DNA from: Minwuia sp.
GTDB lineage: Bacteria; Pseudomonadota; Alphaproteobacteria; Minwuiales; Minwuiaceae
Direction: 5' to 3'
Assembly: GCA_029213165.1 (NCBI GenBank)
Contig: JARGNO010000003.1
Location: forward strand, 31,307 to 95,306
DNA: 64,000 nt
Position 1 is the first letter of the stretch; every line of letters starts with the position of its first letter. The notes under the pieces were generated by a model, which was given only the letters and a program-made list of their open reading frames with translations, had not been told where the DNA came from and searched no databases. Of the stretch, positions 1-8,833 are shown piece after piece. The position numbers and the translations under genes are program-made.

Positions 1-1
1 C

Positions 2-1012
2 TGCTTCCAGTCAGAGGAAGAACGCGCGACCTTCACGCGCTGGCGCGGCATCGCGCAGCAGCATGGCCTGCATTCCCGCATTGTCGAACCGTCCGAGATG
101 CAGCAGATCGTGCCGGACAGCCAGCTTGGCGATCTGGGCGGTATCTACACCGAAAGCGACGGCCATGCGGAACCGGCCAAGGTCACCGTGGCGCTGCAAC
201 GCGCGGCCGAGGGCCGGGGTGCCACATTCCTGACGGACTGCGCCGTCTTCGGTGTGGAGACATCGGGCGGCAGCGTTTCCGGGGTGGAGACCGAACACGG
301 CACGATTCGCGCCGGAACCGTCGTACTGGCCAGCGGTGCCTGGACCAGCCGGATGCTCGCGCATCTGGGGCTGACATTCCCCCAGGTCTGGATCACCGGT
401 TCCGTTGCCCGCACAACAGCGGCTCCACCGATCTCGAAGGCCGCCACCTGGGCCGGGGTTGCCTTCCGCCAGCGCCGCGACGGCACACTGAACATCGCCA
501 CACGCTCCGCCGATCACGACCTGACGGTCGAGAGCCTGCTGTTCGGTCGGGTGTTCCTGGATGATTTCCGCAAGCATGGTCGTGATCTGCGCCTGCGCTT
601 CGGACGGGCCAGCCTTGCACTCGCACTCGGGCGCTATTCGAAGTCGGCCCTGCGCCGGGAACTGACCCGCTACCGAACACTCGATCCGGCACCGAACCTG
701 CGGCAGCTCGACGCCGTGCTGGCCCGTCTGAAGCAGGCAATACCGGCGACCGGCGATGTCAGACTGAGCAATGCCTGGGCCGGATATATCGACATGACCC
801 CGGACATGCTGCCGGTCATAGACCATCTGGATCAGCCGTCGGGACTGGTGGTGGCCAGCGGCTTCTCCGGCCATGGCTTCGGCATGGGACCGATTGTCGG
901 ACGGCTGGTGTCGGAGATCATCGCCGATGGGCAACCTTCCCTGGACCTGCATGCCTTCCGTTTCAGCCGCTTTGCGGAGGATGGCCCCCTGACCTCCGAT
1001 ACCGTCATTTGA
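2..1012 (+). CDS. FAD-dependent oxidoreductase (DAO family), 5' truncated
   Basis: The reading frame is open from base 2, so the start and the N-terminal Rossmann fold lie outside the window; 336 residues remain. It resembles glycine/D-amino-acid oxidase type flavoproteins that oxidise an amine or amino acid and pass electrons to O2 or a quinone. Visible are the middle substrate-binding part and the C-terminal FAD-binding segment with GLVVASGFSGHGFGMGP, typical of the DAO fold. The ORF track starts it at 98, but the in-frame codons upstream read as normal protein (CFQSEEERATF). It precedes an acyl-CoA catabolic cluster by 47 bp and may feed it. The substrate cannot be told. Family assignment is firm; specificity is unknown. 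Confidence 0.8.
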   Translation, partial: CFQSEEERATFTRWRGIAQQHGLHSRIVEPSEMQQIVPDSQLGDLGGIYTESDGHAEPAKVTVALQRAAEGRGATFLTDCAVFGVETSGGSVSGVETEHGTIRAGTVVLASGAWTSRMLAHLGLTFPQVWITGSVARTTAAPPISKAATWAGVAFRQRRDGTLNIATRSADHDLTVESLLFGRVFLDDFRKHGRDLRLRFGRASLALALGRYSKSALRRELTRYRTLDPAPNLRQLDAVLARLKQAIPATGDVRLSNAWAGYIDMTPDMLPVIDHLDQPSGLVVASGFSGHGFGMGPIVGRLVSEIIADGQPSLDLHAFRFSRFAEDGPLTSDTVI

Positions 1013-1036
1013 CGGCGGCGGAGAGCTTCCCTTAAC

Positions 1037-1053
1037 CTCTCCCACCGGGGAGA
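1037..1053 (+). promoter_or_regulatory. Hairpin overlapping the Shine-Dalgarno of the enoyl-CoA hydratase gene
   Basis: CTCTCCC pairs with GGGAGAG across a four-base loop. The right arm is also the best ribosome binding site (GGGGAGAG) for the ATG at 1060. The stem could hide the site or simply be a dispersed palindrome; a longer relative of the same CTCCCC/GGGGAG type lies at 8186. Confidence 0.4.
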
Positions 1054-1059
1054 GACATC

Positions 1060-1854
1060 ATGAATGAAACGTTCGAGACCGTGGTGCTGGAGCGGCCTTC
1101 GCCGCATGTGCTGGTGGTACGCCTGAACCGGCCAGAAGCGCGCAATGCGATGAACACGCAGATGGGTCATGATCTGAAGACCGTCTGGCAGCAGATGTAC
1201 GTCGATCCCGGCGACACACGCTGCATCATTCTGACCGGCACCGGCGACAAGGCCTTCTGCGCCGGGGGCGACCTGAAACAGCGCAACAACATGACCGACG
1301 CGCAGTGGCAGCAGCAGCACGCCCTGTTCGAACAGGGCACGCTGGCGCTGATGGACTGTCCCGTCCCCGTCATCGCCGCCGTCAATGGCGCGGCCTTCGG
1401 CGGTGGTTGTGAATTCGTCTGCGCCGCCGATTTTGCCTACGGTTCGACCAATGCCCGCTTCGCCCTGACGGAAGTCTCGCTGGGCATCATGCCGGGCGCC
1501 ATGGGGACGCAGAACCTGCCCCGGGCGGTCGGTATCCGCCGCGCCAAGGAAATCATCCTGACGGCCAGTCCATTCACGGCGGAGGAGGCCCTGGCCTGGG
1601 GGCTGCTGAACAGGGTCTGCGCGCCGGATGAACTGATGGCAACCGCCCTGGCGACCGCGGAGCGGATCGCGGGCAATGCGCCGATCTCCACCAGACAGGC
1701 GAAGAAGTCGATCTCCATGTCCACGCAGGTGGGGTACCATACCGGCTACATGTACGAGATCGAGGCCTACAACCGCATGATCCCGACAGAAGACCGGCTG
1801 GAAGGCGTGCGTGCCTTCAATGAAAAGCGCCGCGCCGACTTCAAGGGCCGTTGA
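1060..1854 (+). CDS. Enoyl-CoA hydratase/isomerase family protein
   Basis: 264 residues, the usual length for a crotonase. It should hydrate a trans-2-enoyl-CoA in the cytosol. The oxyanion-hole segment CAGGDLK (near residue 67) is present. Both glutamates used by true hydratases appear to be kept, one in FGGGCEF and one in LTEVSLGIMPG. The start ATG has a GGGGAGAG ribosome site six bases upstream. The stop precedes the lyase gene by only 14 bp, so the two are probably co-transcribed. Together with the HMG-CoA-lyase-type and isovaleryl-type neighbours, a methylglutaconyl-CoA hydratase role is possible, but this is inference from context. Confidence 0.85.
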   Translation: MNETFETVVLERPSPHVLVVRLNRPEARNAMNTQMGHDLKTVWQQMYVDPGDTRCIILTGTGDKAFCAGGDLKQRNNMTDAQWQQQHALFEQGTLALMDCPVPVIAAVNGAAFGGGCEFVCAADFAYGSTNARFALTEVSLGIMPGAMGTQNLPRAVGIRRAKEIILTASPFTAEEALAWGLLNRVCAPDELMATALATAERIAGNAPISTRQAKKSISMSTQVGYHTGYMYEIEAYNRMIPTEDRLEGVRAFNEKRRADFKGR

Positions 1855-1868
1855 GAAGGAGAAGAGCT

Positions 1869-2816
1869 ATGGAACGTGATGTCATCCTGCGCGAGGTCGG
1901 ATTGCGCGACGGGCTTCAGATGGTGAAGTCCCAGTTCCCGACCGAGGCCAAGAAGCAGTGGATCAGCTCCGCCGTTGCGGCCGGAATGCCGGAGATCGAG
2001 GTCTGCTCCTTTGTGCCGCCGCATGTGGTGCCACAGTTCAGCGACCATGCGGAGGTCGTGGCGCACGCCCGGACCCTGGCTGACCTGACCGTCTCCGCCC
2101 TGGTGCCCAATGCCAAGGGCGCGGAACGCGGGTTCCAGCTCGGCGTCGACAAGCTCAACTTCGTGCTTTCCGCATCAGAAACCCACAACCAGAAGAACGT
2201 CCGCTGTTCGACCGAGCAGTCGCTGGAACGCTTCGATCAGGTGATGGAGGTGAAACGCTCCAACCCCGATTACGCGAAGACCAGTGTTGGCGGCGGCGTT
2301 TCCACCGCTCTCGGCTGCACGATGGAGGGAGCCATCGAGACGTCGCGGGTGATGTGGCTGATCGAGGAATATCTGAAACGCGGGGCCGATGAGGTCGGCA
2401 TTGCCGACACCGTCGGATACGCCAACCCGGCTCAGGTCAAGGCCGTGTTTCAGGAGGCGATCCGCAATTTCGGTGACGACACCACGATCGTTGCCCACTT
2501 CCATGACACCCGTGGCCTCGGCCTCGCCAATGCGCTGGCGGCGCTTGATGCCGGTTGCCGGGTCTTCGATGCCTCGCTGGCCGGTCTCGGCGGTTGCCCC
2601 TTCGCGCCGCTCGCCACCGGCAATGTGGTGATGGAGGATCTGGTGTTCATGCTGGAGGCGATGGGCATGCGCACCGGGATCGATCTGGACGCGCTGGTCG
2701 CGATCCGTGACCTGCTGACCACCAACCTGCCCGATGAACCGCTGCACGGCATGATCGCCAAGGCCAGCGTGCCGAAGGGCTTCGTCCCCGCCTCCACTGC
2801 CCTCGCCGCCGAATAA
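1869..2816 (+). CDS. Hydroxymethylglutaryl-CoA lyase family protein
   Basis: 315 residues from the ATG at 1869, which follows a strong GAGAAGGAGAAGAG purine tract; the ORF track extends it six codons to a TTG. It is a TIM-barrel metal-dependent lyase of the DRE family. REVGLRDGLQ holds the metal and catalytic residues near the N-terminus, HFHDTRGLG is the metal-binding HxH, and GLGGCPFAPLATGN carries the catalytic Cys of HMG-CoA lyases. The expected reaction is cleavage of (S)-3-hydroxy-3-methylglutaryl-CoA, or a close homologue, to acetyl-CoA and an acetoacetate-like acid. No carboxylase (methylcrotonyl-CoA carboxylase) is visible in the window, so a classical leucine pathway is not complete here. 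Confidence 0.85.
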   Translation: MERDVILREVGLRDGLQMVKSQFPTEAKKQWISSAVAAGMPEIEVCSFVPPHVVPQFSDHAEVVAHARTLADLTVSALVPNAKGAERGFQLGVDKLNFVLSASETHNQKNVRCSTEQSLERFDQVMEVKRSNPDYAKTSVGGGVSTALGCTMEGAIETSRVMWLIEEYLKRGADEVGIADTVGYANPAQVKAVFQEAIRNFGDDTTIVAHFHDTRGLGLANALAALDAGCRVFDASLAGLGGCPFAPLATGNVVMEDLVFMLEAMGMRTGIDLDALVAIRDLLTTNLPDEPLHGMIAKASVPKGFVPASTALAAE

Positions 2817-2839
2817 GAGACCGGACTGGAAACCCTGAC

Positions 2840-4039
2840 ATGAATGCCGACACGACCATGAATGCATCCTCCGCCGTTTCAATGGAACTGGGGGAGGATT
2901 GGCGCGATATCCGCGATCAGGTGCGGCGTATCTGTGAAGGGTTCCCCGGCACCTACTGGCAGGATCTGGACGAGAAATCACTCTATCCTGATGCCTTCGT
3001 CGAAGCGTTGACCAAGTCGGGCTATCTGGGTGCCCTGATCCCGGAGGAGTACGGCGGCTCCGGCCTGCCGGTGCGCGCGGCCTCCGTGATCCTGGAGACC
3101 ATCCATGCCTCCGGCTGCTCCGCCGCAGCCTGCCACGCGCAGATGTACATCATGGGTACGCTGCTGCGGCATGGTTCCGAGGAGCAGAAACAGAAGTACC
3201 TGCCGAAGATCGCCAGCGGGGAGCTGCGCCTGCAGGCCTTCGGTGTGACGGAGCCGACCACCGGTTCCGACACCACCCAGTTGAAGACCCGCGCCGTGCG
3301 CGATGGCGACAGCTATGTGGTCAATGGCCAGAAGATCTGGACCAGCCGCGCACTGCAGTCGGACCTGATGCTGCTGCTGGCCCGCACCACCGCTGCGGAC
3401 CAGGTGGAGAAGCGTACGCAGGGCCTCTCGGTATTTCTGGTGGACCTGCGGGATGTGAAGGGCAAGGGCTGCGAGATCCGGCCCATCCCGACCATGGTGA
3501 ACCACAACACCAACGAGGTCTTCTTCGACAACATGCGCATTCCCGCCGACAGCCTGATCGGTGAGGAGGGACGCGGGTTCAAGTACATCCTGGACGGCAT
3601 GAATGCCGAACGGGTCCTGGTGGCGTCCGAAGCCATCGGTGACGGCAAGTACTTCACGGAGAAGTCCGTCGCCTATGCCAATGACCGCTCCGTCTTCGGT
3701 CGCGCCATCGGCCAGAACCAGGCCATCCAGCACCCCATCGCCCGTGCCTATGGCGAGCTTCAGGCGGCTGAACTGATGGTCCGGCAGGCGGCGGCGCTGT
3801 TCGACGCAGGCCAGGAATGTGGTGAGGCAGCGAACCTCGCCAAGCTGCTGGCATCCGAGGCGGCGTGGAAGGCCGCGGATACCTGCATGCAGACGCATGG
3901 CGGGTTCTCCTTTGCCCGGGATTTCCAGATCGAGCGGAAGTGGCGGGAGTGCCGCCTGTTCCAGATCGCCCCGATCTCGTCCAACATGATCCTGAACTTT
4001 GTCGCGCAGAACGTGCTCGGACTGCCGCGATCCTATTGA
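2840..4039 (+). CDS. Acyl-CoA dehydrogenase, isovaleryl-CoA dehydrogenase-like active site
   Basis: 399 residues with the three ACAD domains. FAD and acyl-CoA contacts are seen in AFGVTEPTTGSDTT and GQKIWTSRA. The C-terminal segment that in most ACADs carries the catalytic Glu (YEGT) reads QIAPISSN here. A Glu is instead found in NAERVLVASEA, the place of the base in isovaleryl-CoA and long-chain enzymes. This supports a branched or unusual acyl-CoA substrate. The enzyme would oxidise the acyl-CoA and pass electrons to ETF. It lies 23 bp after the lyase gene and probably shares its transcript. Confidence 0.85.
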   Translation: MNADTTMNASSAVSMELGEDWRDIRDQVRRICEGFPGTYWQDLDEKSLYPDAFVEALTKSGYLGALIPEEYGGSGLPVRAASVILETIHASGCSAAACHAQMYIMGTLLRHGSEEQKQKYLPKIASGELRLQAFGVTEPTTGSDTTQLKTRAVRDGDSYVVNGQKIWTSRALQSDLMLLLARTTAADQVEKRTQGLSVFLVDLRDVKGKGCEIRPIPTMVNHNTNEVFFDNMRIPADSLIGEEGRGFKYILDGMNAERVLVASEAIGDGKYFTEKSVAYANDRSVFGRAIGQNQAIQHPIARAYGELQAAELMVRQAAALFDAGQECGEAANLAKLLASEAAWKAADTCMQTHGGFSFARDFQIERKWRECRLFQIAPISSNMILNFVAQNVLGLPRSY

Positions 4040-4147
4040 GGGGGGCGGGACAACCCTGCACTATTGGCATGCCGGGTGGAGACTGATCGCCCCATACTGC
4101 TGCCGACCAACAAACCAAAGAAACGCAAATTCCGGGAGGATCGAGAA

Positions 4148-4606
4148 ATGCTGAGTGTGGAAACCCCGCAGGACCTGAAGAACCACGTCGGTGCCGATTG
4201 CGGCGTGTCGGACTGGGTCACGGTTGATCAGGAAATGATCGACAAGTTTGCAGACGCCACAGGCGATCACCAGTGGATTCACGTTGATGTGGAGCGCGCC
4301 AGGAAGGAAATGCCGAACGGCCAGACCATCGCGCATGGCTTCCTGACCCTGTCGCTGGTGCCGCTGCTGTCCGCGCAGACCCTGACGGTGGAAAAGCGCA
4401 GTCGCGGACTGAACTATGGTTCCAACAAGGTGCGTTTCACCAACATGGTGCCCGCCGGCAGCCGTGTTCGCCTGCATCAGAAGATCAAGGAAGTGAACGA
4501 CGTTTCCGGCAATGGTGTTCAGGTGATTTCCGAGATGTCGATGGAGATCGAGGGCCAGGAACGACCGGCCATGGTGGCGGAGTTCATCAGCCTTTCATTC
4601 GCCTGA
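4148..4606 (+). CDS. MaoC family (R)-specific enoyl-CoA hydratase
   Basis: 152 residues from the ATG at 4148, preceded by GGGAGGATCGAGA; the ORF track starts earlier at 4064, but those residues are not family-like. It is a single hotdog domain. The hydratase motif is intact: Asp and His in ATGDHQWIHVD near residue 33, then NGQTIAHGFLTLSL. It hydrates an enoyl-CoA to the (R)-3-hydroxyacyl-CoA, the opposite stereochemistry to the crotonase at 1060. Having both kinds in one cluster suggests two separate hydration steps or epimerisation through the enoyl-CoA. Confidence 0.85.
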   Translation: MLSVETPQDLKNHVGADCGVSDWVTVDQEMIDKFADATGDHQWIHVDVERARKEMPNGQTIAHGFLTLSLVPLLSAQTLTVEKRSRGLNYGSNKVRFTNMVPAGSRVRLHQKIKEVNDVSGNGVQVISEMSMEIEGQERPAMVAEFISLSFA

Positions 4607-4619
4607 CCGGGATCCCGCG

Positions 4620-5966
4620 ATGACCGGCACTCAGGTAACTGCAACCCTGGCGGCGCAGGCCGCCGGGCTGCACCTCGACGATATCGACGATGACGCGCGC
4701 GCGGTTGCCCGGCAGTGCCTGCTTGACTGGTTCGCCGTGACCATCGCCGGGGCGGATGAACCCTGTGTGGCGCTGTTGACCGCGGAGGCCGCCGATCAGG
4801 GCGGCAATCCACAGGCAACGCTGGTCGGACATGGCCTGCGCCTGTCCACCCGTCAGGCCGCGCTTGTCAACGGCACGGCGAGTCATGCCCATGACTATGA
4901 CGACGTGAACATGACCCTTTCCGGTCATGCAACCGTCGCCGTGGCGGGCGGACTGCTCGCACTGGCCGAAAAGCTGGATGCCAGCGGCGCTGACGTGCTG
5001 ACGGCCTTCGTGGCGGGGTACGAGACCGCCTGCCGTGTCGGCGCGCTGGTGATGCCGGGTCACTATGCGATGGGTTTCCATTCCACGGCCACGGCTGGCA
5101 CTTTCGGTGCCGCCGCGGCCTGCGGGCGGTTGCTTGGCCTCGACGCAGACCAGATGGCGCGGGCCTTCGGCATCGCCGGCACCATGGCCGCCGGGCTGAA
5201 GAGCCAGTTCGGCACCGACTGCAAACCCTTCCATGCGGGCCGGGCGACGGAGGCCGGTCTGATGGCCGCAACCATGGCCAAACGCGGCTTTACCTCGCGT
5301 GGCGACATTCTGGATTGCGAGCAGGGCTTTGCCGCGACCCATTCGAAGCACTTCAATCCGGAGGCGGCAATTGGTGACGCGCCGGGCGGCGGTTTCCATG
5401 TCCGCAACAACCTGTTCAAGTATCATGCGGCCTGTTACCTGACCCACGCCGCCATCGAGAGTGGGCGGCAGATCCGGGCCGAACACGCCCCTGCCCCGGA
5501 AGAGGTTGCCGCCGTCTCCATCCAGGTGGAGAAGGGCGCGGACCGCGTCTGCAACATCGCGGAGCCCGTGACGGGGCTGGAGACCAAGTTCTCGCTGCGC
5601 ATGACCACGGCCTTCGCGCTTGCAGGCATCGACACGGCGGGCATGACAAGTTACACGGCGGCGAATGCCACCGACCCGCGCCTGACAGCGCTTCGGGACC
5701 GCGTGCAGGTCGATCTGGCAAGCGGAATCTCGGCGACCTTCTCCGACGTGACGGTGACCCTGAAGGACGGCACCCGGCTGCAGGCGAGCCACGACAGCGG
5801 CATCCCCGCGGCCGATGTCGGCGTCCAGGGCCAGCGCATCGGGGCCAAGTTCGATGCCCTGGCCAAGCCGGTGATCGGCGACAACCGGTCCGGCGCGCTT
5901 CGCGCGGCGCTCGAGAATATCGAGACCGCCCCTTCCATCGCCGAGATCATGCAGATCGCCGCCTGA
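4620..5966 (+). CDS. MmgE/PrpD family protein
   Basis: 448 residues, a full-length member of the family that includes 2-methylcitrate dehydratase, cis-aconitate decarboxylase and iminodisuccinate epimerase. Family segments include NGTASHAHDYDD and GFHSTATAGTFGAAAA in the helical domain, and KPFHAGRATEAGLMAA. The exact reaction cannot be assigned from sequence. It starts 13 bp after the MaoC gene and is part of the same run. With a CoA synthetase and an HMG-lyase-type enzyme beside it, dehydration or isomerisation of a small tri- or dicarboxylic acid is a reasonable guess. Confidence 0.8.
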   Translation: MTGTQVTATLAAQAAGLHLDDIDDDARAVARQCLLDWFAVTIAGADEPCVALLTAEAADQGGNPQATLVGHGLRLSTRQAALVNGTASHAHDYDDVNMTLSGHATVAVAGGLLALAEKLDASGADVLTAFVAGYETACRVGALVMPGHYAMGFHSTATAGTFGAAAACGRLLGLDADQMARAFGIAGTMAAGLKSQFGTDCKPFHAGRATEAGLMAATMAKRGFTSRGDILDCEQGFAATHSKHFNPEAAIGDAPGGGFHVRNNLFKYHAACYLTHAAIESGRQIRAEHAPAPEEVAAVSIQVEKGADRVCNIAEPVTGLETKFSLRMTTAFALAGIDTAGMTSYTAANATDPRLTALRDRVQVDLASGISATFSDVTVTLKDGTRLQASHDSGIPAADVGVQGQRIGAKFDALAKPVIGDNRSGALRAALENIETAPSIAEIMQIAA

Positions 5967-6039
5967 TCCCAACGATGAAACATGCGGTGTGGCGCGCAGG
6001 CCCTTTGCGCGCACCCGCTTTCAGAACGAGAGATACCAG

Positions 6040-8136
6040 ATGTCCACGAAGCCCAGGGACCTGACCGCGCTGGTCGATCCGAAGTCCATCGCTGTCATCG
6101 GCGCGTCCAATGACCCCTACAAGTTCGGTGGTCGTCCCATCCGCTACATGCGGGAGGCGAAGTTTGCAGGCCCGATCTATCCGATCCATCCCCGCGACAG
6201 CGAGATCCAGGGCCTGAAGGCCTATGCCGACATTCGCGATGTGGGACAGCCCGTCGACATGGCCATCATCACCATCCCGGCCCCGGGCGTGGCCGATGTG
6301 GTCGATGCCTGCGCGGAGGCCGGGGTGAAGTCCTGTGTCATCTTCTCTTCCGGTTTCTCGGAAGTCGGTGGGGAGGCACATGAGTGGCAGGAGCGGATCT
6401 CCGCGACCGCCAAACGCTCGGGCCTGCTCGTGCTCGGCCCGAACTGTCTCGGTACCCTGACACCGAAAGGCTGGGCCATCGGCACCTTCAGCACCATGTT
6501 CGATCATGGCTGGCCGGTTCCCGGACACCTGACCATCATGACCCAGTCGGGTGCCGTGGGTGGCCATATCCTTGTCGCCGCCCGTGAACGCGGCCTTGGC
6601 ATCCGCACCTGGGTCGCGACCGGCAATGAATCGGATGTGGATGTCGCCGATTGCATTGCCTTCGGCGCGACCGATCCGGAAACGAAGGTCATCGCCGCCT
6701 ACATGGAAGGCTGCAAGAACCCGGAGCGGCTGATCGAGGCGCTGAAGATGGCGCGTGATGCCGGCAAGCCGGTGATCTGCATGAAGGTCGGTTCGTCGGA
6801 AGTCGGTGCCGCCGCCGCGGCGACGCATACCGCGTCGCTGGCCGGTGCGGATGCCGTATTTGACGCGGTGTTCCGCCAGTATGGCGTCTATCGTGCGCGC
6901 AGCCTTGACGAGATGATGAACGTGGCCGGAGCCGCGCTGGTCAGCCCCCTGCCGAAGGGACGCCGGCTGGGCATCGTGACGGTTTCCGGCGGTGCCGGGG
7001 TGATGGCGGCAGACGCCGCCGCCGATCTGGGCCTGGAGGTACCGGAACTGCCCGCCGTGGCGCAGAAGGCGGTGAAGGACGCCCTGCCCTATGCCGCCGC
7101 CCGCAATCCGGTCGATGTCACGGCGACAGCGACAAATGACTTCCATCTGCTGCAGCAGGGTCTGGAGGCCATGTTGAGTCACGGCAATGTCGACATGACG
7201 GTGATCTTCCTGTCCACCGTCGGGTTCAGTCCGCGCATCATGGAGGGGCTGAAGGACATCTTCCCCGCCATCCGGAAAAAATACCCGGACGCCATCATGG
7301 CCGTTTCCATGATGTGTACGCCGGAGAACCGGCGGAAGTTCGAGGACAACGGCTATCTGGTGATCGAGGATCTGAATGACGCCGTGGAGATCCTGGCGGC
7401 GCTGGCACAGATCCGCGAAAGCCTGGAACGCCCCGACAGCGCCGATGGCCTGGAAGCGCCGGGCGTGCTGTCACACATCCCGGATGGTGCGCTGAACGAA
7501 GCGAAAGCCGCGGGACTGCTTTCGGAGTCCGGCCTGCAGTTTCCCGTCATTCATGTTGCCACCAATGCCTCGGAAGCAGAGGCCGCAGCGCGCAAGATCG
7601 ACGGGCCGGTGGCGATGAAGGTGCTCTCCGGCGCCATCCAGCACAAGAGCGACATCGGTGGTGTACGCCTGAACGTCACAGCCGACCTTGCCGCTGAGGC
7701 CTATGCCGGGATCATGAGCGCGGTCGGCAACCACGAACCCAACACGCCGCTGGATGGCGTTCTGGTCGCGCCAATGGCCCCGAAGGGCGTCGAGACCATC
7801 ATCGGGGTGCAGAACGACCCCGTCTTTGGTCCCGTGGTGATGTTCGGCCTGGGTGGCGTCTTCGTCGAGGTCCTGAAGGACGTGACCTTCCGCGTCGCGC
7901 CGTTCAACGAGGCAGAGGCACATCGCATGATCCGCGAGTTGAAGGGCCTGCCGCTGCTGCAGGGCGCCCGCGGGGCCGCTCCGGCGGATCTGGACGATCT
8001 GGCCCGGACACTGTCGAAGGTCTCGGTCTATGCCGCAGCGCAGGGCGACCAGTTCACCTCCATCGACATCAACCCCTATGTGGCATTGCCAAAGGGCGGC
8101 GTGGCACTGGATGCGGTGATCGTGCCGAAGGAATAG
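6040..8136 (+). CDS. NDP-forming acyl-CoA synthetase (acetate--CoA ligase family)
   Basis: 698 residues from the ATG at 6040 (the ORF track adds 17 upstream codons). Domains run in the order CoA-binding (VIGASNDPYKFGGR), succinyl-CoA-ligase-like with the presumed phosphohistidine in AATHTASLAG, and a C-terminal ATP-grasp domain (GPVAMKVLSGAIQHKSDIGG). This is the fused alpha-beta layout of ADP-forming acyl-CoA synthetases. It either activates the acid that enters the pathway or recovers ATP from the CoA ester that leaves it. It is the last gene of the + strand catabolic run. Confidence 0.85.
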   Translation: MSTKPRDLTALVDPKSIAVIGASNDPYKFGGRPIRYMREAKFAGPIYPIHPRDSEIQGLKAYADIRDVGQPVDMAIITIPAPGVADVVDACAEAGVKSCVIFSSGFSEVGGEAHEWQERISATAKRSGLLVLGPNCLGTLTPKGWAIGTFSTMFDHGWPVPGHLTIMTQSGAVGGHILVAARERGLGIRTWVATGNESDVDVADCIAFGATDPETKVIAAYMEGCKNPERLIEALKMARDAGKPVICMKVGSSEVGAAAAATHTASLAGADAVFDAVFRQYGVYRARSLDEMMNVAGAALVSPLPKGRRLGIVTVSGGAGVMAADAAADLGLEVPELPAVAQKAVKDALPYAAARNPVDVTATATNDFHLLQQGLEAMLSHGNVDMTVIFLSTVGFSPRIMEGLKDIFPAIRKKYPDAIMAVSMMCTPENRRKFEDNGYLVIEDLNDAVEILAALAQIRESLERPDSADGLEAPGVLSHIPDGALNEAKAAGLLSESGLQFPVIHVATNASEAEAAARKIDGPVAMKVLSGAIQHKSDIGGVRLNVTADLAAEAYAGIMSAVGNHEPNTPLDGVLVAPMAPKGVETIIGVQNDPVFGPVVMFGLGGVFVEVLKDVTFRVAPFNEAEAHRMIRELKGLPLLQGARGAAPADLDDLARTLSKVSVYAAAQGDQFTSIDINPYVALPKGGVALDAVIVPKE

Positions 8137-8185
8137 GTGTCGCGACCGGAAGCCGCTCGGCTGCGCCGGTTCACCCCTATCCCCA

Positions 8186-8208
8186 CCTCCCCCCGTCGGG
8201 GGGGGAGG
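8186..8208. terminator. GC hairpin between convergent genes
   Basis: CCTCCCCCC faces GGGGGGAGG across a short loop. It lies in the 107-bp gap where the acyl-CoA synthetase (+) and the isomerase (-) genes converge. There is no U-run, so it is a candidate bidirectional terminator or a dispersed palindrome, not a proven one. Confidence 0.45.
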
Positions 8209-8243
8209 AGCATCCGACCCTGTGAGAGTTCTGCCTGCGCCGC

Positions 8244-8828
8244 TCAGCGCGCCTGTTCGAGGCGCTCTGCGACCAGGTCGAGGCGGTCACCACCCCAGAA
8301 CAGTTCACCGTCCAGGGTGATGCTCGGGACACCGAACACGCCAGCGGCTTCGGCCCCGGCGCGCTGGCCGTCGTGCAGCTTGCCGCCCTCGCCCTCGTAC
8401 CAGGATGCGAACCCCGTCGTGTCGGCGCCGATCTGCTTCAGCAGGGCCTCGATCACTTCCGGGTCGCCGGTCTCCAGTTCCCGCTGGAAGAACCGGCGGA
8501 ACGCGGTGTCGAGATAGGGCCGGATCAGGCCCTGCCTGTCGGCATAGCTCATGCCGATCCCGGCGGGGCGTGAATCGAAGATCTTCTTCGGTCCATAGAG
8601 CGTCAGTCCCTGTCGGTTGGCCAGCCGCCGACAGTCCATGTAGGCATATTTCACCTTGCGCCAATTGTGCTCGGTGCGGACATCAACCGCGTCAAGATAG
8701 GTGTCGATATGCAGGGTCAGGTGCCGCCAGGTGAAGGGCTTGCCCCAGGCGTCCTCCAACCGGCAGGTCTCTGCGAAGGCGAGAAAGGCGTAGGGGCTCT
8801 TCACGTCCGTGTAGCAGACAACTTCCAT
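8244..8828 (-). CDS. 2-hydroxychromene-2-carboxylate isomerase / DsbA family protein
   Basis: 194 residues from the ATG at 8828, five bases after the stop of the upstream cupin gene, so the two are co-transcribed; the ORF track starts inside that gene. The thioredoxin fold of the kappa-GST-like HCCA isomerases is suggested by YTDVKSPYAFLA at the N-terminus, where the Ser replaces the DsbA redox Cys, and by GVFGVPSITLDGELFWGGDRLD at the C-terminus. These enzymes use glutathione to isomerise aromatic or other cis/trans substrates. The actual substrate is unknown. Confidence 0.8.
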   Translation of the reverse strand: MEVVCYTDVKSPYAFLAFAETCRLEDAWGKPFTWRHLTLHIDTYLDAVDVRTEHNWRKVKYAYMDCRRLANRQGLTLYGPKKIFDSRPAGIGMSYADRQGLIRPYLDTAFRRFFQRELETGDPEVIEALLKQIGADTTGFASWYEGEGGKLHDGQRAGAEAAGVFGVPSITLDGELFWGGDRLDLVAERLEQAR

Positions 8829-8833
8829 GATGC

